From the NCBI GenBank assembly GCA_007115705.1, contig QXEO01000431.1, positions 2,170,001 through 2,234,000 of the forward strand: a stretch of 64,000 nt of DNA, in the 5' to 3' direction. How positions within the stretch are numbered: position 1 is the stretch's first letter; each line of letters starts with the position of its first letter. Under the pieces are notes generated by a model. The model had not been told where the DNA came from. It made no database searches and saw only the letters and a program-made list of their open reading frames with translations. This document shows positions 33,387 through 45,154 of this stretch, piece by piece. Origin of the DNA: Dactylis glomerata (Eukaryota > Streptophyta > Magnoliopsida > Poales > Poaceae). A program made the position numbers and the translations under genes.

Positions 33387-35444
33387 GTGTTTGATGAGAA
33401 TGTGTTCCCTTTTTCTGCACTTCCAAACAACTCCACTGCTCCTACACCACATGTGCACTCCACTATACCTTCGCCTGATCAATTTGTAGATGTTGCATAT
33501 ACTCCTGTGTTGCTTCCTAACCATGCTACAGGTATTGGATGTGGCGCTCGCCTCGAGCTCCTTGATGATCAGGTGACGAACGATGATCCTGTCCGGGATG
33601 TCGATCCTGTGCATGAGCCATGCACGCCGGGTCGCGCCCGGCAACCCACGGCAGCCACGCCCGCTGCGGTCCCGCCCGCTGTGGTCCCACCCACTGCGGC
33701 CTTGCCCGCTCCGGCCACACCCGATGCGGCCTCGCCTGCTCCGGCCTCGCCCGCTACGGCCTCCCCTGCTGCAGCCTCGCCTATTGCGTCCGACTCGTCA
33801 GCACCTCCATTGCTACTAGCACCACCTGCAGCTGAGGCTCGTCGCCCTCGCACACGCAGTCAGGTTGGTATTTTTCGTCCCAAGGAGTGCATGGATGGGA
33901 CTGTTGCGTGGATTGCTGCTTGTGTGGCCGATGCTGTTGCTGATCCTACAGCTGAGTCCCGACATTTTCAAGCTGCTCTTGGTATTCCTCACTGGCATGC
34001 TGCGATGGAGCAGGAGTTTCAGGCTCTACAGAAGAATGGTACTTGGCGACTTGTTCCTCCTCCTTCTGGTGTCAATATTATTGATTCCAAGTGGGTCTTC
34101 AAAGTTAAGAAGCATGTTGATGGTTCCATTGAACGCTACAAGGCACGGTTAGTTGCAAAGGGCTTCAAACAGAGGTATGGTCTTGATTATGAAGACACGT
34201 TCAGTCCAGTTGTCAAGCCTACTACAATTCGTCTGCTGCTCTCCTTGGCTGTTACTCGTGGATGATTCCTTTGACAGCTTGATGTCCAGAATGCTTTTCT
34301 GCATGGTGTTCTTGAGGAGGAGGTTTATATGCGTCAGCCCCCAGGCTTTGTTGATCCTGCACGTCCTCAGCATCTCTGCCGTCTTGTAAAGGCTCTGTAT
34401 GGACTGAAGCAGGCTCCTCGTGCGTGGCATGCACGTCTTGGCTCTGTTCTTTGAGCCCTTGGGTTCGTTCCATCCACGGCTGACACGTCCTTGTTCCTTC
34501 TTCAACGTCCTGAGGTAACGATGTATTTGCTGGTATATGTTGATGATATCATCCTCATTAGCTCCTCTGATGCTGCTGCCGGTCGTCTCGTGTCTGCGCT
34601 GAGTGGTGATTTTGCTGTCAAGGACTTGGGTGCTCTTCACTATTTCCTTGGTCTAGAGGTTTCATGTTCTTCTGTTGGGTTGACTCTCACTCAGCACAAG
34701 TATTCTCTGGACTTGTTGCGCCATGCTAGTATGTTGAAGTGCAAACATGCTGCCACTCCTATGTCTGCCACTGATCGGCTGTCTGTTCTTGATGCAGACC
34801 TTCTTTCGCCTGATGATGCTACTGAGTACTGCAGCCTAGTTGGTGGTCTGCAATATCTCACTATCACCAGACCCGATGTCTCCTATGCAGTCAACCGTGT
34901 GTGTCAGTTTCTTCATGCGCCCAGAACATCTTATTGGTTAGCTGTGAAGTGTATTCTGCGCTACGTCTGTTTCACTGCCTCGTATGGTTTGGTTCTCCAG
35001 CCTGCAACGTCTTATGTTCTTTTAGCCTTCTCAGATGCTGATTGGGCTAGATGTCCTGATGACAGGCGATCAACGGGGGGCTATGCAGTATTCTTTGGTC
35101 CTAACTTGATCGCCTGGAACGCTCGCAAGCAAGCTACAGTATCTCGCAGCAGTACTGAAGCCGAGTACAAGGCAGTTTCTAATGCTATAGCTGAGCTCAT
35201 ATGGGTACAGTCCTTACTGAGAGAGTTGGGAGTCTCTCAGAAGCAGCCTCCAGTCCTTTGGTGTGACAACATCGGTGCCACATACCTTTCATCAAATCCG
35301 GTATTTCATGCCCAAACGAAACACATCAAAATTGATTATCACTTTGTCAGGGAACGCATTGCACAGAAGCTACTACGTATCAAGTTCATCTCCTCCAAAG
35401 ATCAACTTGCTGACATCTTCACGAAGCCTCTTCCACAGCCATAG
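33387..35444 (+). pseudogene. copia reverse transcriptase and RNase H (broken)
   Basis: It begins with an Ala/Pro repeat linker (33,650-33,820), then [51 protein letters not shown]. In-frame TGA codons near 34263, 34275 and 34453 follow. It continues with [22 protein letters not shown], the catalytic [10 protein letters not shown], and [14 protein letters not shown]. The RNase H has [17 protein letters not shown] and [11 protein letters not shown], ending TAG 35442-35444. The YVDD box is intact; the damage is nonsense codons. Confidence 0.9.
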
Positions 35445-35511
35445 TTTGTAGGTTGTATGCGCAATCTTAACTTACTTTGTACTTCAGGACACAGTTAAGA
35501 TTGAGGGATGG

Positions 35512-35636
35512 TGTTAGACTGTATATACGTAGAGTCTGTATATGTCTTGTATTGTACCTCTTGGTACGTCTATATATATGAGATAGCCACAGCTATTTTA
35601 GGGTGTCGAGCAGTTTCCCAAACCCTATGTTTTACA
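35512..35636 (+). repeat. 3' LTR of the copia element
   Basis: 125 bp, about 95 percent identical by eye count to the 5' LTR; followed by TSD CATGC. Confidence 0.92.
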
Positions 35637-35830
35637 CATGCATGCTTCTGTTTTTTTTAAGTTATGTTTTGCTGATCTTGTGATGTTTGTGTTAGTAATG
35701 TTCTTGGGATGCTTATTCTGCATGTTGAGACAGTGTTCTTCTGTCACGATGATTTGATATGTGATGTATAGATGGACTCTTTTGAAAGTCTCCCAAAGGC
35801 TTCAAGTTGCTACAAGGAAAGGACAGAAAA

Positions 35831-36110
35831 ATCGACAAAAATAACCCTTAGACAAACTTCAGCACAAAATAAACCTCCTCTATAATTATTTCACAAAATA
35901 ACCCCTTTGAATAACGCCCGGGGCAGGGGCGCCGTGTACTGAAGTACAACGCCCTCGTCAAAGGCGCCTTGGTGACAGAGTTGACCAGCCACGTCGGACT
36001 AGCCGGGCCCGCACTGGGTAGTATGGCGCCTCTGCCCAGGGCGTTATGATCCGCTGTATCACGCCTGGGCACAGGGCGTCGTCCTCCTGTATGAAACAAA
36101 AGGGCCCAGC
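35831..36110 (+). repeat. left terminal inverted repeat of the PMD transposon
   Basis: About 100 bases align closely to the right end and weaker similarity continues. It contains repeated GGCGCC palindromes and AACGCC/GGGCGTT motifs (about 35927, 35966, 36025). Pairs with 40815-41181. Confidence 0.75.
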
Positions 36111-37022
36111 CCAATATATCGACACCAACAGACCTGCATCGCCCCAGCCGCCGCACCACCCCTAGCCGTCGCCGCACCACCCCGGCCGCCGCATTGCCAC
36201 CGCACCACCTCGGCCGCCGCAACCCCCCAGCCGCCACTGCACCACCCCCAGCCTTCGCCGTACCACCCTGGCCGCCGCATCGCCGCCGCACCACCTCGGT
36301 CGCCGCATCGCCGCCGCACCACCCGGCCGCCTCGACGCAGCCCCGACTGGCCGCAGTCCGCCGTCTCTCCCAAACAAGCCCCGTTCTCCCCTCCCGCCAC
36401 CGTGCTCACCGCCACTGTGCTCGCCGCCGCCATGGAGTGCGGCCGCGCAAGCTTCCCTCCTCGTTGAAGGCTGCGCCGCGGGTTTGGTGGAGTTTCTGCT
36501 AGCGTCTCCCCGGCTGCAGCAAGGTAAAGTAAAATCTTGATTTTAGGGTTAGGTTTACATTTCGATTTGAGATGATTCTTGGTATCTGGTGTAGACTATG
36601 CTTGGAAATAGAAACAAATTAAATTAAGTCTAGCCTGCATGAAACATCAGAAAACATAGTGACAGAAAGTACGTTTAGCATTCTCCAACTATTATGCTCG
36701 CTTGACTCATTTCTTTTATTCAAGTGTTCTAGAATTAGATGCAGCGTATCAAATCATGCGATAAAGTTTAGTACTGGTACAGATAAATCTAGTGTAGTAA
36801 CTAGTGCAAGATGCAATTTTAAATAGGGCAGATTCAATTTATAATCTAGTTTTTTATGTTTGCATGCAAATGATGTTTTTAGCTTACTAGTGCAAATGAT
36901 TTTTAGTGTTACCGAAATGGTTCTGATAATGGCAGTAGTATTGCCATGTATTGATGATAGATTCATATTTGTACTAGTATTGGTAGGTATTGATATTTGC
37001 ATTTTTTTGTATATTTTGCAGG
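36111..37022 (+). promoter_or_regulatory. 5' region of the PMD gene: CCG-rich leader and a 5' UTR intron
   Basis: 36,130-36,500 is a CCGCC/CACC-rich tract with only low-complexity frames. A splice donor GGTAAAGT at about 36521 and an acceptor TTTTGCAG ending at 37021 delimit a likely intron. The start ATG follows one base after the acceptor. Confidence 0.5.
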
Positions 37023-40000
37023 ATGTTTCTTATCAATGAGGCATACGATAAATTCCATCGTGCGCGGTATATGGAGGAGGGTAGAAGGGTTTTTGACCAG
37101 CTCCACTTGAGGTCCGGTGGGGTTCATGATAAGATGAAGTATGATGAGCGATACACGAAGCATATCCGGAAGACTGGCCTTCTCCCTTTCATCACACTCG
37201 TGTCTCGTTCGACGCCAAAGATGAACCCTTGTGCGATCACTACACTCGTTGACCGATGGCGTCCAGAGACTCATACTTTTCACTTCCATTGTGGAGTGAT
37301 GACAGTAACCCTGCAGGACGTTTCTATGATCCTTGCACTGCCTATAAAAGGAGATCCTATTTGCTTTAGCACTGATTCTGATGGATGGCATGAAAATATG
37401 GTGGGCCTCATCGGGAAGGAGCCGGGAGTGCCAGGGAAGTCCGCCGGTGCAATGTATGCATGGATTCAAGAAAACTTCAAGGAGTGTCCGCCTGAATTTA
37501 ATGAAGACAGTTAGGAGGTGCAGCAGTATGCTCGGGCTTACTGCTGGTATGTAATCAGCGGGGTTCTCTTCTCTGACTCCAATGGCGACCGCGCTCCCTA
37601 TATGTGGCTTCAGTTATTTGCTGGTTGGGAGCATGGACTAAGTTGGGGTACAGCAGCCCTAGCTTATTTATACCGCCAGGTAACCACTTGTGCATAATGT
37701 CTTCACCGCATTGAATTTTTCTCTAGTTTATACTTACATATTTTCTCCCGTTTGTGCAGCTGGACAAGGTGTGCCATAGGGGCACGAATCCAAAGGACAG
37801 GAGTAAGTCAAACGAAGCCATATCGGTGGTCCGATGCTCCTTTTATCGATATGGAGTTGGGAGCGCTTGCCAGTTGGGCGGCCCAGCCTCATAGGGTTGG
37901 GTTATGACCATTGGGATGACCATAATGATCCGGACTGTAGGCCTACGTGGGCTTACTACTGGGACAAGGTTGAAGGTTTCATTGGTAGTTTAAAGACACA
38001 ATACTTGCACTACTGCAACGAGCTCGACATCATGGCCCCGGAGCATGTAAGATCATTCGCTTGTCCACCTTATTGTTCGCTTGTCCGCATTATTGCTATT
38101 CGTTTTTTCACAAATCGATCTAACCATATAGTTCATTGTATTCTGCACAGGTGACTTGGGAGCCATATGGCACAGGAGGTAACATTGGTCATGTGTTCAC
38201 ATTTGATTTGAATCCGAAGTGTCTGAACGAAGCACATCTTTGGCGTATGAGTGGCCCGTTGATTTGTTACTATGTTGTCGAGATGCATTTGCCACACCGG
38301 GTTATGACACAATTTGGCTTATATCAGGAGACCCCTCCAGAGTTCATGGACACTTCTTTATATCTGCATGGGTAAGTGCTTCATATTAGTTGTGTGGTTG
38401 TTTTCATTGTTTCATATCAGCCGTCGGGATGCAATTAACAATGATGAAATTGAATATGCAGCCTGGACAAGAGCAAGACTAAGGGTATAAAGAATTAGAG
38501 AAATAAACATGACACGCACATCCGGAAGTTCCTGTCCGATATCGATGAGATTGAGGAAAGATTGAAGCATCCCACTCCAAGGTCTGCCCCGCGACCTTTC
38601 AATACGGAGGCATTCAACCGCTATCTCGTGTGGTATCGTTCCAATGCTCGTACCCAGCTAAACCCGCCGGCATTTAAAAGTGAGGAAATTTTGCTTGAAC
38701 CCAACCCTGGTTTCGACCAGATGGCCAGTATCCAGTATAACAAGCTCATCAGAGAAGGTAGACGAACACAATTGGCGCCGGTCATCCGCTTTGCGGTAAG
38801 TTCTCCTCTATCTCTACATATGGGCATAGCTTCAGCAAAAATTGACCAAGGTTGTTGTTTTGATAGCAAACTGAGCTCTCAAAACATGTCATCGAGGCTG
38901 GGGAGGCACTGAAGTACCCTCCGGGTGAACAATCCAACCACGCCCTTAAAGCTTTTGCTGAGGTATGACATGGATAATTTTATCCTTGACACGGATGGCT
39001 CGAATATTTGCAGCAGACTTTGTGATAAAAATTGTGCATGTTAATTTCCAGGGATGTGATTCAATAATTTGTTAGTCAATTTCCATAAAAATCTTACATA
39101 CAGACCTAAATAAAAGCTTCCATGATCCCAAATCAGGTTCAGAGCATGCATTGTAATCATTGCAATTGGTCTCAGAAATCCAATTGTTCACGTCAACATA
39201 GAGAAGAAACTTATACCATCCTGAAAGTATGATCTTAAGAAAAACGTCTAAAAGGAATTATTCTCATGTTTAATAAGAAACAATGTAGGAAATCATAAGC
39301 CGATGTCATCCATCTGGTTGCCGGTTTTCGCTTGAAGCTATACAACAGGTGGACGCTGCATCACGTAGGCAACAGAGTTCATTTTCTTATGAGCCAGGTT
39401 ACGGTCATTGGGCCTAGAACTTGAAGCATCCTCAAACTGACAGCATACCTCACAGAGTTGAAACTGTATATTAGTTTCAGTAATTGTGTGCAAGCCCCCT
39501 GGTTATTCATTTTCCCATTTACTGGTCCTTGTGTCATCTAGAGACATGGCCATTAGAAAGTACTATCAGAATAGTACATTATGATTCTCGATTATGCCTA
39601 GCCTTAAAAGATTCTTGTGTTTATGATCAATAGGAAAATAGATAATGGTAATACTTACTACAACAACCGCCGTTTATTACCTTGTTTTGCCCATTGATTA
39701 TGTCCTGAAATGTAGTGCACTTGGAAGAAAACATACAGATTTGCTTCTACTGTCCCAGAAAAGTAAATTGTATTTGGCAATGGCTCCTCTCTAAAAATTG
39801 TAATATATCATCATTTAATATATTGGAGAAAGCTTTTTGGAATTTACTCTAGTCACAGAATCAAAAGCTAAACTTTTTTTTGCATTGGTACTGTTTTTGC
39901 ATTGGTTTCGCAGGATCATTCCTTTCTCCCATACCTATTCCATATTTTCAAACTTTTGAATCAATGCTGTTACTGCATGTTCACATGGTAATATGATACT

Positions 40001-40583
40001 ACCTGTTTGCAGTGGTAATTTCATCCTTACTTTTCAGATTGTGCAAAGAAGGCTTGGGAAATAAATATTCATGCATCTGTTTGTTATTCAAACCATCTGA
40101 TACACAATATTTTCTATCTTCTAACTTGATGACTTGTTAATTTCACAGCGTAGCAAGGCTTGGGCACGTGGCTTAGGTGCTCTTCTAGGCTGCCGCTTCA
40201 TCGATGATGTCGTGCCTACCTCGTCGAGGTCCTCGTCAAGCGCTGCACACCACTCTCTCGAGGACTCAGATGTGGGCGATGTCGAGAGGGAGGAGGACGA
40301 GGGACACACGCATGATGTAATTAACGCCTCGCAGATCCCCAATGCACCTGAGCCTAGTCACCAGCATCGTCAGTTCAACTTGAAGCCGAGGAAGCCACGG
40401 GAATATGGGCCAAATGATATTTATACTCCGGATGCATACGCGAGGAAGGCAAGTAAGGACAAGGTCATCGAGGCTACGGGCGAGTCAGAGGAGGAGGAGC
40501 TGCAGCATGTTCGGAGGAGAAGGCGTGGATTTGCAAAGAGCAAAGAGGATGGGAAAACCAAAAGGGGGAAGATGAAGAACTAG
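37023..40583 (+). pseudogene. plant mobile domain (PMD/MAIN-like) gene, six coding exons, disrupted
   Basis: Exons inferred from GT...AG sites: 37023-37679, 37760-38046, 38151-38371, 38462-38795, 38867-38962 and 40149-40583. Exon 1 has the PMD pattern DKMKYDERYTKHIRKTGLLPF, LVDRWRPETHTFHF, MTVTLQDVSMILALPIKGDP. Exon 2 has LLSIWSWERLPVGRP, exon 3 VTWEPYG and CYYVVEMHLPHRVMTQFG. The last exon encodes an acidic then basic tail (KPRKPREYGPNDIYTPD, VRRRRRGFAKSK). Breaks: TAG 37512-37514, a frameshift between 37760 and 37834, and TAG 38496-38498. Host PMD proteins such as MAIN and MAIL1 act in transposon silencing and gene expression; related copies travel on transposons. The 1.2 kb intron 38963-40148 holds nothing recognisable. 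Confidence 0.8.
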
Positions 40584-40814
40584 ATGATGTAGTTGTTGGT
40601 GTAGAGTGTGCACAGATGTAGTGTAGTTGTTGTCATCGTGAACTCTTGTTGGTATTGTTATGAACTTGATGTGAACTCTTGTTGGTATTGGCATAAACTT
40701 GTTGTGGTGAGATTAACTTGTCGTCACAAAAAATTATGGATATAACTACCATCTTTTGAACCTTAATTATATTTTGTTTTGAATCATATATTTCAGATAC
40801 TTTGTACTGTATGT

Positions 40815-41181
40815 ATGCCATCTACAACACGTCGCCCTAAGAGGAGGCGCCATAGTCTGAAAAACGACGCCCCTGCTCCAGGCGCCATACGAAGGATTCG
40901 AAAAGTTGCTAAGTCGTCGGGCTAGCATATGACGCTCACAGTCAGGGCGTTATTGCGCTGAGTATGGCGCCTTAGGTTGGAGCGCCATATACCCAATAGT
41001 GGGGCCTATCTATCCAGCGTGGCGAGTCAGCTCTGTTACTACGACGCTTTTGACCAAGGCATTATACTTACTAACATGGCGCCCCCGTTGTGGACGTTAT
41101 TGAATGGGGTTATTTTATGAAATAGTTTCTAAAATGGTTTATTTTATGCTGAAATTTACACAAAAGGTTCTTTTTATCGAT
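40815..41181 (-). repeat. right terminal inverted repeat of the PMD transposon
   Basis: Reverse complement partner of 35831-36110. It contains many GGCGCCAT-type motifs (about 40847, 40880, 40965 and 41079, with GAGCGCCAT at 40980), more than the left end. Confidence 0.75.
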
Positions 41182-41949
41182 TCCACCGGAAAGGAGATCA
41201 TGTAGCACCGGTGAGAGGGCGGCGGCCCCTTGCTTTTGGACGTGCATATGTAACATACATACGCGCGCGTGACTCTACTCCTATCGCCGGGATGGGATGG
41301 ACGTGACAGCGAGCGAGTGAGCGATGCCAATTGCCGTCGTGCTAGTACATGGATTGACCGCGGGTCATCGCATTCACTGGCTAGCTTGCTGCGCTCCGAC
41401 ACCTACAGCCCAGCCTGCATGTGTGTGCCGACAGCGGCTGCTGCTAGGCCGGTACCGTTAGAAAGGCCTACGGCTACGGCGGCGCTCCGGCGAGGACGGC
41501 TTCTTCTTGGCTGGCGACGGTGGCACTGTAGCAGCCTACTCTGGCGGCTATCCCGATACTAGACGATAAGCCGCCCGCCCCTACCGCCTCGTTCCGCACA
41601 CCTCCCCTCCTGTCCTACCCCTCATAAAATCAATCGGGAGACTTCTCTCCCTCGTCCCGTCCCACTCCCACTCCCCCTCTTCGCCCTCCCTCGCCGCGCC
41701 GTGCTCCCTCCAGTCCACACCACTCCACCCCACCACCCCAGGACACCACGACGCGGGATCGCGCGCCGAGCCGCCGATCGCCTGCCCCCGCCGCAGATCT
41801 GCGCCGCTCACTCCACGCGCTCGCCCGCTTCCCGCTTCCCGCCTCCCCGCCGTTGGCTGAATTCCGCTACCAATGCGCTCTGGGTAGGGCATGAGAGGCA
41901 CTGGCGCCAGGCTGCCGGGGACGGAGGAGGCGGGGCAATTAACATCGGG
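41182..41949 (+). promoter_or_regulatory. upstream region and 5' UTR of the TCP gene, with upstream ATGs
   Basis: This is the whole space between the PMD transposon and the TCP start codon. 41,580-41,850 is CT-rich and GC-rich, as in cereal 5' UTRs. Two upstream ATGs occur. ATG 41873 gives a 4-codon ORF ending in TAG. ATG 41891 opens a long frame that overlaps the main start in another phase and could reduce its translation. No clear TATA box was identified. Confidence 0.5.
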
Positions 41950-43203
41950 ATGGAGCTCAGCGCCGCCGACGGCCGCAAGCGGGCCCGGCCGGAGGACCAG
42001 GGCGAGGAGCACGGGGAGGCCAAGAGGCTGGCTTTGGTCCCGTGGCCGCCGCACCAGCAGAACCCCTCCTCGCGGATCTACCGCGTATCCCGGGGCTCCG
42101 GCGGCAAGGACCGCCACAGCAAGGTCTACACGGCCAAGGGCATCCGCGACCGCCGCGTCCGCCTCTCCGTCGCCACCGCCATCCAGTTCTACGACCTGCA
42201 GGACCGACTCGGCTACGACCAGCCCAGCAAGGCCGTCGAGTGGCTCATCAAGGCCGCCGCCGCAGCGATCGACAAGCTCCCTTCGCTCGACGCCACAGCC
42301 TTCCCCAACCACCCGGCATCCGCCAACAACAAGCAACCTGCCGCTGCTGCCGACGCGGACGCGGACGCCGACGCCTCGCAGCTCCAGCAGCAGCAGCTCA
42401 CGAGATCGGGCTGCAGCAGCACGTCCGAGACCAGCAAGGGCTCCGTCCTCTCGCTCTCTCGCTCCGACAGCCGCGTCAAGGCCAGGGAGCGAGCGCGCGA
42501 CCGGAGCGCCTCTGTGAAGGACAAGGACGACTCCGTCGGCCGACGCGCCCCCGCCTCGGCGCAGGCGGCTTCCTTCACGGAGCTGCTCACCGGATTGGCG
42601 GTGGCCAGCGCCGCCGCCGCGACCCCGCCCGTTGCTGTCGCTGCTGACCACAAGCAGAACCACACCCCGTGGCAGCAGATGACGGCGTCCGCCACCGCGG
42701 ACTACCTCGGCTTCACCCAGCCCCGCAAATCCGTCCACAGCTTCGCCTCCCCGGCCCCGCACCTCGCCAACATTGCGCCCGTCGCCATGGCGCCGGCGCA
42801 GCACTTCAGCCTGACACCAGGCGGCGAGCCGCAGGCGGAGATGACGCACTTCTCCTTCTTGCAGGACCACTTCATGCCCGTCCATCCCGCGCCCGCGTCG
42901 GCTCCGGCGCTAGACTACAACCTCAACTTCTCCATGTCCTCGGGTCTTGTGGGCGTCAATACTAGGGGGACCCTTCAGTCCAATTCGCAGCCGCACCTCT
43001 CCAGCCACCACCACCACCACCACCAGCAGCAGCAGCAGCTCCAGAGGCTGTCCGCTCCGCTGGATGCTCCGCACATTCCCTTCCTGTTTAGCCCGGCCGT
43101 CGCGGTGGCCTCGCCGGGGGAGAGCCACTTCGCCGCCGCCGCCGCGTTGCAGCTCTGGGACGGGTTCAGGCACTCCGACATCAAGGAGAAGGGCAAGAAC
43201 TGA
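41950..43203 (+). CDS. CIN-class TCP transcription factor (TCP4/PCF5-like)
   Basis: An intronless ORF of 417 codons starts at the first in-frame ATG ([20 protein letters not shown]). Residues about 52-110 form a class II TCP basic helix-loop-helix domain: [20 protein letters not shown], then [20 protein letters not shown] and [20 protein letters not shown]. Low-complexity Ala/Asp and Gln segments follow. A miR319-type target site lies in the coding sequence, followed by a His/Gln tract (about residues 355-367) and the [11 protein letters not shown]-terminal block. CIN TCPs restrain cell division during leaf and organ development and act in the nucleus as dimers on GGNCCC-type sites. The miR319 site implies post-transcriptional control. 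No stop or frameshift is seen; this is the best host gene in the window. The exact ortholog is not assigned. Confidence 0.93.
   Translation: MELSAADGRKRARPEDQGEEHGEAKRLALVPWPPHQQNPSSRIYRVSRGSGGKDRHSKVYTAKGIRDRRVRLSVATAIQFYDLQDRLGYDQPSKAVEWLIKAAAAAIDKLPSLDATAFPNHPASANNKQPAAAADADADADASQLQQQQLTRSGCSSTSETSKGSVLSLSRSDSRVKARERARDRSASVKDKDDSVGRRAPASAQAASFTELLTGLAVASAAAATPPVAVAADHKQNHTPWQQMTASATADYLGFTQPRKSVHSFASPAPHLANIAPVAMAPAQHFSLTPGGEPQAEMTHFSFLQDHFMPVHPAPASAPALDYNLNFSMSSGLVGVNTRGTLQSNSQPHLSSHHHHHHQQQQQLQRLSAPLDAPHIPFLFSPAVAVASPGESHFAAAAALQLWDGFRHSDIKEKGKN
42963..42983 (+). promoter_or_regulatory. miR319 target site in the TCP coding sequence
   Basis: The stretch ending CCCTTCAGTCCAA pairs without mismatch to the first 13 bases of plant miR319, covering the seed and cleavage positions, with mismatches only toward the miRNA 3' end. 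It encodes TRGTLQSN, the conserved peptide at this site in CIN TCPs. Confidence 0.85.
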
Positions 43204-44988
43204 TCAACAACTGCAGCGCTTCTTTCAGATGCTACTCCAGGTGATGAACTCTCCATATGCATCTGCTGTGCTCCCTTTGCTTTTTGGCTGCTTGTGTTTT
43301 TAGGCCTTTGTTTAAGGCTAGGATGTTCGCCCATTTGCCAATTTGATATGATTATCTCGCCCTTTTGGTGCTTCTCGAGGTGGCCTTGCGCCCCTAAATC
43401 CCATGAAACACTCGGCCTGTTCTTGAGCAGTTGACGAGTGTCAAAGCTTCAGGGGGGAGGAAGCATTAAGCTGAACTTTACAACAGGTGTCAATTCGCTA
43501 CTCACTGGAGAGGCATCTGTTTTGGTGTTCTGTTCCCCCTAACGATTATGTCACAGGAGACAGGCCAATCGCACGGTTTCTGGTTACCCGGCATTGGATT
43601 TTTAATGCCTTAAATTGTAGTAAGCCCAGCCTACGTTGTTGTGGTAGTATTGCATGAAGGGGATCAGCTATGTCATCAGATGCATCAACAGGAAATGCAG
43701 AATGGTTAAAAAAAAATACCTTGGTAGGAATAAGATTGTCATATAGTCTAAAAGCATCTCTGTAGGGCTTTTGATAGGTGCAGGTACTGGAATGTTTTTC
43801 CTTAATCAGCAAACACTGCAATGCTTTCAGAAGACCCGAATATGCAGCTAACCTTAACAAAAGTGAATTCTTGCGCATGTCATGAATGATATTTTCCTTA
43901 GCACTACAGGATTATGCATCTTAAATTAAACTGCCCATCTCTTATTGATTATATTTATTTATTGGGTGGGATGCTCTGAAACCTAACCTTGAGAGTTGAA
44001 CTAGATATCATTTTGTTGAGAAGTTGAAATATTTCTGTTCAGGCCTAGTTTAAAAGTGCTATGGCATTTCGTACCCAAGTGAAGTAATTATTTATTTGTT
44101 AGGTCAGTCTTGAATACGGTTTAATTCAGTATACGTAGATCAGAAGCTATTGGTTGAGCATATCAAATCTTAGACAATCTATGATGAATAAAGAGTGATA
44201 GTAATGCAACCATGGAAAGTATGAAAAAATCATTACAGAAACTATCATTATGCATTTTCTGATCTGAGTTGCTAGGTCTAACTTATAGGTTTTTGCTCAA
44301 AAAGATCCCAGTGTGCAATATACATATTCCAAGCAAAAACATCTGTCTTACCGAACATATGGCAAAATCTTCTCAAACTCAAGATGTTTCAGGACATTAC
44401 TAACTACAAAAATGAAGAAAAAACTGATATAGCAGGTTGCCAAAATTTGGTTACCCTTGGGAAGCTCACTATAAACCTCCAAGTGGTAGTCCTGGAGTAC
44501 TGAAAAAATAAACTAATTTTGAAAAATAGCATATCAGACTTCATTAACATGCAAAGTTATATATAAGGCACATGGTTCATGCGTTCTTGTCTCTAGTCTC
44601 TGATTACATAATATCATGTAATGAGTCCTCATGTCTGCAAAGTTGTGCTGAACTTTTTAGTATGATAAATGAACACAGATATATGGCCCAGTATCGCCTA
44701 TGCGCTTTTTAAAGATCTCTTAAGTCAGCTAGCACAGCTTAGTTGTTCATTCTATTCATTCACCAAGTTTTGCATCCTCAGATAAGTATCCTGCGTGTGC
44801 ATAAATAAGATGGCGAACAGTAACCAACATGTTCATAGTAATATTTTGCATTGCTAGTACTGTACCTATTTTGGTTTTGAGGATGAGAAGTGCTTCTAGA
44901 ATCTAGAGTCCTTGAAATTAACAGAACTCTAGGTTAAAAGAGGATTTTCTCCACCCACTTGGACTCTTAAGTCTTACCTATATCCTCT

Positions 44989-45154
44989 TTTTTTTTAAGG
45001 AATACAGTGGGGAAGCCCCTACAGTTTTTTTCTAAAAAAATATTAAGAACCCAAATTTGCGTCCATGGGGACTTAACCATGGGTGGCTGGGTTGTACATC
45101 CACTTCACTAACCAAGTAAGCTAGAATGTGGTTGTACAACCCAAACATGGATGC
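44989..45154 (-). mobile_element. tRNA-derived SINE, Au-like, with 12-bp TSD
   Basis: Read on the minus strand it has an RNA polymerase III A-box-like TAGCTTACTTGGTTAG (45108-45123) and a B-box-like GGTTAAGTCCC (45068-45078), then a tail ending in GTAGGGGCTTCCCCAC and an A-rich 3' end. The 12-bp duplication CCTATATCCTCT flanks it at 44977-44988 and 45155-45166. The 3' half resembles the grass Au SINE from memory. It has no coding capacity and would rely on LINE enzymes. Confidence 0.8.

Larger units (their letters stand above)
30415..35636 (+). mobile_element. Ty1/copia element with 125-bp LTRs and exact TSD
   Basis: The LTRs at 30415-30539 and 35512-35636 are both 125 bp, with 6 differences counted by eye. 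The TSD CATGC lies at 30410-30414 and 35637-35641. PBS TGGTATCAGA (30540-30549) matches initiator-Met tRNA, usual for copia. The polypurine tract is GAGGGATGG just before 35512. Order gag, protease, integrase, reverse transcriptase, RNase H confirms copia. Very short LTRs suggest an Ale-like lineage, uncertain. The frame is broken several times. Confidence 0.92.
35831..41181 (+). mobile_element. long-TIR DNA transposon carrying a plant mobile domain gene (MULE-like)
   Basis: The left end ATCGACAAAAATAACCCTTA and the reverse complement of the right end ATCGATAAAAAGAACCTTTT start a long imperfect inverted repeat. Shared blocks are TTCAGCACAAAATAAACC / TTCAGCATAAAATAAACC, then ATTTCACAAAATAACCCC / ATTTCATAAAATAACCCC and AATAACGCCC / AATAACGTCC. 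Similarity continues about 200-300 bases inward. The only gene between is a multi-exon PMD gene; no mudrA-type transposase is seen. I could not assign a convincing 8-10 bp TSD, so exact ends may be off by a few bases. PMD genes are known cargo of some Mutator-like elements; classification is inferred. Confidence 0.75.

Noticed and set aside
36130..36502. Pro/Ala/Arg-rich ORFs in a CCG repeat tract
   Set aside because: Simple-sequence artefacts in the 5' region of the PMD transposon; they appear in several frames on both strands.
35820..41190. An 8-10 bp target duplication for the PMD transposon
   Set aside because: Several offsets were compared at the two ends and none gave a convincing match, so none is claimed.
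41581..42885. 434-codon ORF on the minus strand over the TCP gene
   Set aside because: It is the shadow of GC-rich TCP coding sequence; composition is low-complexity Arg/Gly/Val and it matches no domain.
45068..45123. A tRNA gene suggested by A-box and B-box motifs
   Set aside because: No cloverleaf follows and the segment sits in a SINE with its own 12-bp TSD.
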